Below are positions 57,507-64,000 of a stretch of DNA of 64,000 bases, piece after piece; position 1 is the stretch's first letter; every line of letters starts with the position of its first letter. Made by a program: the position numbers and the translations under genes. The stretch covers positions 1,555,501 through 1,619,500 of the forward strand of contig NC_014370.1 of assembly GCF_000144405.1 (NCBI RefSeq), written 5' to 3'. This DNA is from Prevotella melaninogenica ATCC 25845 (GTDB taxonomy: Bacteria > Bacteroidota > Bacteroidia > Bacteroidales > Bacteroidaceae). The notes under the pieces were generated by a model. It saw only the letters and a list, made by a program, of their open reading frames with translations. It made no database searches and was not told the DNA's origin.

Positions 57507-60494
57507 TTAGAAGTCAACTTGCAATCCTAACATGAACTGGCGTGTTGATGGATAGTATGTACGTGAACCCGTAGCACCTGGTGTCAAGCCATTCAACTGA
57601 TAGGTAGAAGGGTCTACACCAGAGAACTTCGTAATCGTAAAGAGGTTGGTTGCAGTTGCATAGATACGAACAGAGCTAAGATACTTCTTCTTCATATCTA
57701 AGGTATAACCAAGACTTACAGAAGAGAGCTTCAAGTAGTCACCAGGCTCAAGGAAGTAGTCTGAGACGATAGGGTTCTGTGATACTGCAAGGTTCTTACT
57801 GTATGCTTTATCCATTACATTACCTTGGAAGTTCTTAATACCATAATAGAAGTCATGGATATTGAAGATATCAAAGCCCAAAGCTGTCTGGAAGAACAAT
57901 GAAGCATCTAAGTTCTTATAACGGAAACTATGTGTCATAGAACCCGTGAACTTTGGAAGACCATTGCCAACAAACTGACGATCGTCATCTGTAGCATTGT
58001 CTGCTAAGACCTTATCACCATCCTTGTCATAAACAATCCACTTACCATCAGAAGTGATACCAGCATACTTCCACATATAGAAGCTACCGATACGGCGTCC
58101 CTTCTCGATACGTTGCAGTGTATGGAATGGGTATGGATCCTGTGTATTAACCATGTAATAGAAGTCCTGACCAACAAACTTACTATTGCTGAACTTAACG
58201 AACTCATTACCCATTGTTGCTCCTACAACATTGAGTGTATAGGTGAAGTCCTTCTTCTTAATAGCATTCCAAGTTACATCAAACTCGAAACCACTGTTAC
58301 GCATAGTACCTACGTTCACGAAAGTTGTCGTAAACAAATAAGGTGGAACAGTCACGTTATAATCACCCAAGAGGTCTTGCTGTGTACGATTGAAGTAGTT
58401 GAAAGAACCGAAGAGGTTACCATTGAACAACGCCCAATCAAGTCCGACGTTCCAGTTCTTACCCTTCTCCCAGTGCAAGTCATCGTTTGGATTCTTACCA
58501 GGACCCCATACTTGATAAGACTTGCCATTATACATATAATAACCAAAGCCAGTCATTGTGTCAAGTGACTTGTATGATTCGAAGTCCTGATTACCTGTCA
58601 CACCGAAGTCAGCACGGAGTTTCAAGTCGGTCAACCAACTCTTTGTTCCTGCCATAAAGGCCTCGTCAGAGATACGCCAACCAGCAGACACAGCTGGGAA
58701 GTTACCCCACTTGTAATGCTCACCGAACTTTGTTGAACCCTCATGACGCAAAGAAGCTGTCAACATATAACGTCCCTTCCAATCATAGCTTACACGTCCG
58801 AAGAATGCAATCAGCTTGTAACCATTCTTATAAGAACCCATACCAAGCTCGTCTTTCTTCTTCATGAACTTACCTGTTCCTAAGTTGTTGTCCTCAAGAG
58901 CATCGTTAGGGAAGTCCTTATTCTCTGCATTGAAGCCTGAGTACAGTGCCTCTTGATAAGAGTAACCAAACATAGCCTTTAAGTTGTGATTACCAAAAGA
59001 GTTGCTATAGTTGTTAATCCACTCCAAACTATGGAGAGATTCCTTTTTATAATTCTGTGATGCTTCACCATCACGACCTGCATTAATAGTACGGGTGTTG
59101 GTTGATGGGCTAAACCACTGGTTATAGTTATCATACTGATGGTCAGCGAATGTCAACTGTGTTGTCAACACCTGCTTTCCAGGATTGGTCAATAACAATG
59201 GGAAGAGATTCAACTTAACGGTACCATCCCAGTCAATCAACTTTGTTGTACCAGTATCTTTACGTCTCTTCTCCTGCTCAATAGGGTTCCACTCAGCAGG
59301 CTGTCCCTTAAAGTTATAGTACAGCGCAGGATTCTGTGGGTCCCAAATAGGAGTCGTAGGGTTAGCCTCTAAAGCATTACGGAACACATCCCAAGTAGCA
59401 TTCTTACGATAGGCAACACGTGGAGCGATATTCAAACCGAAGGTTATCAAGCCATTGTTGGTTGTATGGTTCAAGCTGATACGAGCACCATACTCCTGAC
59501 GACCAGAGTACTTATCAATACCCTTTGCATCACGATAGTCTACCGATGCACGGTAATTTGACTTGATATTACCACCACTAAGTGTCAATGTATGAACAGT
59601 GCGAACACCAACACGGCTCACTTCCTTCATCCAGTCTGTTGAACCACCAAGGTCATAACCAGTACCAGAAGCCAATCGGTTGGCACGATACTCATCAGGT
59701 GAGAGCATATCAAGGTCCTTCTTAATGACATCTAAAGCGATAGATCCATTATAATAGGTGTGGAGGTTTCCGTCGCGTGCACCCTTCTTAGTTGTAACGA
59801 GGATGACACCATTAGAACCACGTGTACCATAGATAGCAGAAGCTGCACCATCCTTGAGGACGTCGTAGCTTTCGATATCATTTGGGTTAATATTAGTAAG
59901 GTTACCACCTGGTACACCATCGATGACAATCAATGGACCAAGTCCTGCAGCACGAGATGAGACACCACGCACCTGAATACTTGCCTGATTGTTAGGGTCA
60001 CCAGCACCAGTATTGGTAATACTAACACCAGCCACCTTACCTTGAATCATCATAGATGGGTCTACACTTGCTACCTGTGTGAAGTTCTTAGAAGATACGT
60101 GAGAGACAGCTGAGGTCAACTCCTTCTTATCCATCGTACCGTAACCAACGACAACGACCTCATCAAGGTTAGCAGCGTCTTCCTGCAACTTGATTTTGAA
60201 ATCGGTCTGATTGTTCACAGGTAACTCCTGAGTCTTATAACCGATATAAGTCACACGGAGTCGTGATTTTGGACTTGCAACAGACAGTGCGAAGTTTCCA
60301 TCGATATCTGTCACCACACCATTCTTGGTTCCCTGCTCCATAATGGTTGCGCCGATGACGGGGTCACCATGCTGGTCAGTTACCGAACCTTTTACATTGA
60401 TTTGTTGAGCTGCTACGTTCAAGGTGCAGATGAGTCCCACCAATACGGCAAGAATCTTACGCCATGAACTGCTCTCAGTTTGCAATGGTTTCAT
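57507..60494 (-). CDS. SusC/RagA-like TonB-dependent glycan transporter
   Basis: A 995-residue outer-membrane transporter. Signal peptide to about residue 30 (NVAAQQ), a CarboxypepD_reg-like domain (INVKGSVTDQHGDPVIGATI to about 115), the SusC signature LDEVVVVGYGTMDKKELTSA (about 122-142), a plug with VRGVSSRAAGLGPLIVIDG and SAIYGTRGSNGVILVTTKKG, and a long barrel ending MLGLQVDF. First gene of the locus; it imports the oligosaccharide held by SusD and SusE/F. No ECF-sigma, hybrid two-component or SusR-type regulator lies in the window. Confidence 0.95.
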   Translation of the reverse strand: MKPLQTESSSWRKILAVLVGLICTLNVAAQQINVKGSVTDQHGDPVIGATIMEQGTKNGVVTDIDGNFALSVASPKSRLRVTYIGYKTQELPVNNQTDFKIKLQEDAANLDEVVVVGYGTMDKKELTSAVSHVSSKNFTQVASVDPSMMIQGKVAGVSITNTGAGDPNNQASIQVRGVSSRAAGLGPLIVIDGVPGGNLTNINPNDIESYDVLKDGAASAIYGTRGSNGVILVTTKKGARDGNLHTYYNGSIALDVIKKDLDMLSPDEYRANRLASGTGYDLGGSTDWMKEVSRVGVRTVHTLTLSGGNIKSNYRASVDYRDAKGIDKYSGRQEYGARISLNHTTNNGLITFGLNIAPRVAYRKNATWDVFRNALEANPTTPIWDPQNPALYYNFKGQPAEWNPIEQEKRRKDTGTTKLIDWDGTVKLNLFPLLLTNPGKQVLTTQLTFADHQYDNYNQWFSPSTNTRTINAGRDGEASQNYKKESLHSLEWINNYSNSFGNHNLKAMFGYSYQEALYSGFNAENKDFPNDALEDNNLGTGKFMKKKDELGMGSYKNGYKLIAFFGRVSYDWKGRYMLTASLRHEGSTKFGEHYKWGNFPAVSAGWRISDEAFMAGTKSWLTDLKLRADFGVTGNQDFESYKSLDTMTGFGYYMYNGKSYQVWGPGKNPNDDLHWEKGKNWNVGLDWALFNGNLFGSFNYFNRTQQDLLGDYNVTVPPYLFTTTFVNVGTMRNSGFEFDVTWNAIKKKDFTYTLNVVGATMGNEFVKFSNSKFVGQDFYYMVNTQDPYPFHTLQRIEKGRRIGSFYMWKYAGITSDGKWIVYDKDGDKVLADNATDDDRQFVGNGLPKFTGSMTHSFRYKNLDASLFFQTALGFDIFNIHDFYYGIKNFQGNVMDKAYSKNLAVSQNPIVSDYFLEPGDYLKLSSVSLGYTLDMKKKYLSSVRIYATATNLFTITKFSGVDPSTYQLNGLTPGATGSRTYYPSTRQFMLGLQVDF

Positions 60495-60570
60495 GATTGT
60501 TGATTTGATTTATGTTTTTAAAATTATTTCCTGTCTTTGTAAACGGGAACCCTTTTTAAAAAGGTGTATG

Positions 60571-60578
60571 CAAAGATA
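60571..60578 (-). promoter_or_regulatory. Sus locus promoter -7 box (TATCTTTG)
   Basis: Exact TAnnTTTG on the minus strand about 77 bases before the susC-like ATG. Next to it the leader contains ACCTTTTTAAAAAGGGT, a small hairpin. Confidence 0.6.
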
Positions 60579-61075
60579 CACGAAATTAGGGCTTTATAAT
60601 AGACAATAACAAGAAGTGTAATAATTTTACAAATACTCTTTACTGATTATCAATAACTTACGACATATAATATACAAATAAATATAATAACAAATATAAG
60701 CTTTGAAAACAAGTATTAACATCTAACAAAACTTCAATCTATATAGAAAACCTCATATGTCGCTCTTTTAATATCAGTTCACAACAAGCTCAAAACGACT
60801 TGGATAACAAGCAGAAAGACTGATTTTTCACATTGCTTTAACCCCTTTTTGAGCACCTTAATTATCGATGAAATGGGCAAAAATTGAAGTTTCAACTACT
60901 TTAAGCCATACTGACTAAGGACAGAATTTAGGACTAAGAGAATTAAGACAAAGATTGGTTTAAATCATTTTAAATCGAAGAATATACTCAAAAAGACTTA
61001 TCTGTGCTATCTTAAAGATTTTTCTGACTCATCCGAAATATGGAGTGATAAACTAAAACGCTTATATAAATAAGG

Positions 61076-61312
61076 CACACAGAGCTACGGAGAGGACGGA
61101 GATAAAGACAATATCACGGAGGTGCCGATGGCACAAAGAGTGACGGAGGTGTAGCGTACAGATTTCTGATAAATCCTTTGGTATGAACGCTTTGTATATA
61201 AATTGCTAACAGAATTAGCAAACTATCTCCGTCGCTCCACGCACCGACGGTGCCTCCGTGACTACCAGTGCTTGCTTTGATATCCCTCCGTACTCTCCGT
61301 CCCTCTGTGTGA
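61076..61312. repeat. Imperfect inverted repeat of about 237 bases
   Basis: CACACAGAG..ACGGAGAG.ACGGAG at the left end is matched by its complement CTCCGTACTCTCCGT..CTCTGTGTG at the right; the middle pairs ATCACGGAGG/CCTCCGTGA and CCGATGG/CACCGACGG. A MITE- or REP-like element; no frame. Confidence 0.7.
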
Positions 61313-61503
61313 CATTTCGACAGAGACCTAAGCTAAGATGCATTATGATCACTCCAAAATTCTGAAGACCATTTGTTTTTTCTGTAAATCATATGTATTA
61401 GAACGTACGAGAAAATCATCTAAGAACATTGAAATATATTGACAAAATAACGCGAGAAATTCACCCTAAAAGGGCATTATAAGGACTAACAAGAAGCCCG
61501 ATG

Positions 61504-61640
61504 TAACTAACAAGGAATCAAAGACTTACAAAACCGCAATTCAAAAGGTGCTTAATTGGACTTCAAAAGGGCGTTAGTTAGACCTCAAAAGGGCATCTTT
61601 TGCAAGTCAATTGGGCGTCTTTTCGAAGCCAAAAGAGCAT
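61504..61640 (+). repeat. Core repeat, locus 4 (core 61543-61640)
   Basis: Same lead-in as locus 3 and the 100-base core. A 73-codon frame (61556-61777) arises from it but is not a gene. Confidence 0.85.
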
Positions 61641-61698
61641 CTTTTAAAAGCGAAGATGTGAAAAATAATTACAAAAGCAAAGCTAAAACAACAAAAAG

Positions 61699-61720
61699 CC
61701 CCTTCCCAACTGGGAAGGGG
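61699..61720 (-). terminator. CCCCTTCCCA/TGGGAAGGGG hairpin
   Basis: Ten-base perfect arms with an AC centre; on the minus strand it is followed by CTTTTTGTTG, so it can terminate transcription coming from the DUF4919 gene. Confidence 0.65.
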
Positions 61721-61772
61721 TATGACTATTGTGATATCTCAATAAAGAAAATAGAAAAGCGTGAAAGCACCT

Positions 61773-61976
61773 TTTAACCCAAATCGGTCATTAGAGCCTA
61801 AACATATTTTATTTTATTATCGAGCAAATTGTTTGGCTTTGGAACGCAGGCGTAGCGGGCTACGTCAAGCTACAAAGACAGACAAGATGCCGATAAGAAA
61901 ATAAAAGATGTTAGGAAACAATACCACAGTAAGAAGAACGATATATATTGTGGTCTGATGACCGATTTGGGTTAAA
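61773..61976. mobile_element. MITE-like element, 204 bases with 19-base perfect terminal inverted repeats
   Basis: TTTAACCCAAATCGGTCAT (61773-61791) and ATGACCGATTTGGGTTAAA (61958-61976) are exact complements. There is no frame inside. A near-copy of one end occurs alone at 45868-45897. A host transposase is not in the window. Confidence 0.65.
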
Positions 61977-61981
61977 CCAAC

Positions 61982-62695
61982 TTACTTCCCCTTTCCTCCT
62001 TGCTGTTCAAACATAGACCTCTCGATTTCAAAGACTCGTTTTACATCAAAGTAAATGTCAGAAGAAGTGTAATTAGCATTCGTTTCGCCCAAAACAAGAC
62101 GGTCACAACTACCGACTACCATCTGACTATTCACCTTAGGAATACCAAAGAAGAAGTAAACAAGGTTATATTCATCCCCCACTGATGTCACGGAGAAAGG
62201 ATGTTCCTTACTACCATCACCAGTCATGAAGATTGTATCGAGAATGCGTGATAAACGAACAGAATAGACCTTAAGGCTATCGCTCAACATCCATGATTTA
62301 TCAGGTTCGGTGGTTGAAAGTTTTCTGAAATGATAAATCTTAGACACGATAGCATTGGTATTAAGCGGATTGCTGGCAAGAACCTTATCCGCAAGCGTAG
62401 CAGCAACATCAAACTTACCTTCGTTCCTGGCTTTCGACATATCAAGTTCCATGAACATATCCCTACCATTATTAAGGTAAGTTCGTCCATAAACAGCCAA
62501 GATTTTGTCCTCAGCAGTCAATGTGGTATCAGCGTCAACATTGATAAGAATGTCAACTAACTGCTGAACATGCTGTGGGTTAGCTTTCACTTCTGCCTTT
62601 ATCTTATCCCAATTGACAGACATAAATGTCTTATCCGTCTGTGCTGATACTGCTAACGATAGCAGCAACAACACGAAAGCAAACAACTTTCTCAT
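61982..62695 (-). CDS. DUF4919 exported protein
   Basis: A 237-residue exported protein with signal peptide MRKLFAFVLLLLSLAVSA. The mature part (VNWDKIKAEVKANPQHVQQL, then ADKVLASNPLNTNAIVSKIYHFRKL) is helical and TPR-like, followed by a beta part with YNLVYFFFGIPKVNSQMVV, matching DUF4919 of Bacteroidota as I recall it. Function is unknown. Its stop codon lies six bases from the MITE-like element. Confidence 0.8.
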   Translation of the reverse strand: MRKLFAFVLLLLSLAVSAQTDKTFMSVNWDKIKAEVKANPQHVQQLVDILINVDADTTLTAEDKILAVYGRTYLNNGRDMFMELDMSKARNEGKFDVAATLADKVLASNPLNTNAIVSKIYHFRKLSTTEPDKSWMLSDSLKVYSVRLSRILDTIFMTGDGSKEHPFSVTSVGDEYNLVYFFFGIPKVNSQMVVGSCDRLVLGETNANYTSSDIYFDVKRVFEIERSMFEQQGGKGK

Positions 62696-62841
62696 AGTCT
62701 TTTTGAATTTGTTTTTTTATATTTGTTAAGTCTTTGGGTGTTATTGTATTTCTTCTTTATATAGTTGTCTTAGAATCTCGAGTAATCTTAGGGGTCATAG
62801 TTTTCTTAGTTTTCCTTATCTTTATAAGGCTGAGAGTGTTC

Positions 62842-64000
62842 TCATCTCTCAGCCCAGTCGCTTCTATCCAAGTTTCTATACCCTATTGCCTCAGCGATAT
62901 GCTGTACTTGTACAGCCTCAGACTCTTCCAAGTCGGCTATCGAACGCGCTACTTTTAGAATCCTGTTATAGGCGCGAGCAGACAGTTTCAAACGCTCCAT
63001 AGCATCACGGAGTAACTTAATAGAGGCTTCATCGGGCTCGGCAAACTCATGAATCATACGCTCAGACATCTGCGCATTACAATGAATATTACGATAACTG
63101 CTAAAGCGATCGGTCTGAATAGCACGTGCACGGATAACACGTTCACGAATAGCAGCACTCGACTCGCCCGGTGTTGCTTGTGATATATCTTTGAAGGGGA
63201 GAGGTGCAATCTCACACTGAATGTCGATTCTGTCCATTAACGGACCTGATATCTTAGCAAGATACTTCTGAATCTGCCCTGGAGTACAAACACAATGATG
63301 CGTAGGGTCAGCAAAATAGCCACACGGACAGGGATTCATACTTGCTACAAACATGAAACTACAAGGATAAGTAACCGTATATTTGGCACGTGAAATCGTT
63401 ATATGACGATCCTCTAAAGGCTGTCGAAGTACCTCTAAAGTGTGTTTATTAAACTCAGGTAACTCATCGCAGAATAACACTCCATTATGTGCAAGGGTTA
63501 TTTCACCCGGCATTGGATTGGCTCCACCACCCACGAGTGCAACCTCAGAGATAGTATGGTGAGGGCTACGGAAAGGACGTTGCGTAATCAGTCCTGTGTC
63601 ACGACGTAACTTACCAGCTATCGAGTGAATCTGAGTTGTTTCTAAACTCTCTGAAAGAGACAAAGGAGGGAGGATAGAAGGAAGGCGCTTTGCCATCATA
63701 CTCTTTCCACTTCCGGGTGGTCCAACCATGATCAGATTATGCCCACCAGCCGCTGCAACCTCTAATGCTCGCTTCACATTCTCTTGACCACGGACATCAG
63801 CAAAGTCGAGGTCGAAAGCATATTGATGCTCGTAAAACTCTTTCCGTGTATCCACAAAACAAGGTTCTGGAGTAGATGTACCATTAAGGAAGTCAATTAC
63901 TTGCAGGATATTATCCATTCCATAGACCTCCAACGTGTCTACCACAGCCGCTTCGTGCTCATTAGCCTTCGGCACAATGATACCTTTAAACTTCTCGGCA
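62842..64000 (-). CDS. comM: YifB/ComM family Mg-chelatase-like AAA ATPase, 5' part cut by window edge
   Basis: The last 386 codons of a ComM-type protein; the frame is open to the right edge (FKGIIVPKANEHEAAVV). Seen: Walker A MVGPPGSGKSMMAKRL, SIAGKLRRDTGLITQRPFRSPHH, Walker B ITLAHNGVLFCDELPEF, ASMNPCPCGYFADP with a cysteine cluster, and the C-terminal Mg_chelatase_C helices (SARAYNRILKVARSIADLE). ComM is a hexameric branch-migration helicase that helps integrate incoming DNA during natural transformation; many non-competent bacteria keep it. About 510 residues are expected, so roughly 120 are missing. Confidence 0.95.
   Translation of the reverse strand, partial: AEKFKGIIVPKANEHEAAVVDTLEVYGMDNILQVIDFLNGTSTPEPCFVDTRKEFYEHQYAFDLDFADVRGQENVKRALEVAAAGGHNLIMVGPPGSGKSMMAKRLPSILPPLSLSESLETTQIHSIAGKLRRDTGLITQRPFRSPHHTISEVALVGGGANPMPGEITLAHNGVLFCDELPEFNKHTLEVLRQPLEDRHITISRAKYTVTYPCSFMFVASMNPCPCGYFADPTHHCVCTPGQIQKYLAKISGPLMDRIDIQCEIAPLPFKDISQATPGESSAAIRERVIRARAIQTDRFSSYRNIHCNAQMSERMIHEFAEPDEASIKLLRDAMERLKLSARAYNRILKVARSIADLEESEAVQVQHIAEAIGYRNLDRSDWAER

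Noticed and set aside
61556..61777. 73-codon frame (MDFKRALVRPQKGIF...)
   Set aside because: It is the translation of the dispersed 100-base core repeat and neighbouring hairpin; no promoter, no domain, and the same DNA elsewhere is not open.

Overview
The window reads as the chromosome of a Bacteroidota bacterium, most likely an oral-type Prevotella (genus by inference; I cannot run a search). Evidence seen directly: many genes are preceded by the phylum's promoter (TTTG or TTG, about 19-21 bases, then TAnnTTTG), there are few Shine-Dalgarno sequences, there is a SusC/SusD/SusE polysaccharide locus with surface-type lipoproteins, and families such as DUF4292, DUF4919, DUF2238 and a ThiD-AraC fusion. 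No rRNA, prophage, transposase or CRISPR array is visible.

Layout. 1-0.7 kb: DUF3791/DUF3990 toxin-antitoxin-like pair. 1.4-11.3 kb: housekeeping (dusB, tRNA-Pro, murF, HhH protein, sodium-coupled transporter, VanZ-like, CYTH, a 45-residue membrane protein, prfB, acyl-CoA ligase). 11.9-17.1 kb: a leftward operon dut - TPR lipoprotein-type protein - DUF4292 - EnvC-like. 17.3-29.8 kb: dgt, an esterase/nucleotidase-like fusion, a Dna2-like nuclease-helicase, a lipoprotein, argS, rnhA, fabI, DUF2238. 30.3-41.1 kb: an AT-richer accessory island on the + strand: PLD-nuclease/SF2 helicase, Eco57I-type DNA methyltransferase, zinc-ribbon DUF4145 (HEPN-like), AlbA_2-ATPase regulator, RhuM, DprA/SLOG-like protein; it ends at tRNA-Leu(CAA). 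This is the best candidate for an undescribed defence system. 41.7-49 kb: mannose-1-phosphate guanylyltransferase, a duplicated membrane-protein/HIT block, HIT, greA with a terminator-containing leader, a candidate sRNA, pdxST and a ThiD-like/AraC fusion. 49.8-60.5 kb: a TonB receptor and a SusC-SusD-SusE/F-GH27 locus. 62-64 kb: DUF4919 protein and comM (cut by the window edge).

The intergenic DNA is unusually rich in dispersed repeat families: a long 0.46-0.59 kb repeat with a 100-base core present at four loci, 13-base palindrome clusters (GCACCATTGGTGC type), TTCATGAAAA arrays, C-rich hairpins placed just after stop codons in fixed orientation, TTAGGCTAAT stretches, an AACACCCA repeat that also enters two coding regions, a 204-base MITE-like element with 19-base inverted ends, and a 237-base imperfect inverted repeat. 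Two local duplications can be read from their scars (the HIT/membrane-protein block near 43-45 kb and the 5' end of the gene at 19 kb).

How the genes work together: the dut operon links nucleotide hygiene to envelope proteins; pdxS/pdxT make pyridoxal phosphate and lie directly behind a degenerate ThiD/PdxK-type kinase fused to an AraC DNA-binding domain, which suggests a vitamin-sensing regulator; greA and HIT form a pair whose leader looks attenuated; the Sus locus should import and cleave an alpha-linked glycan.
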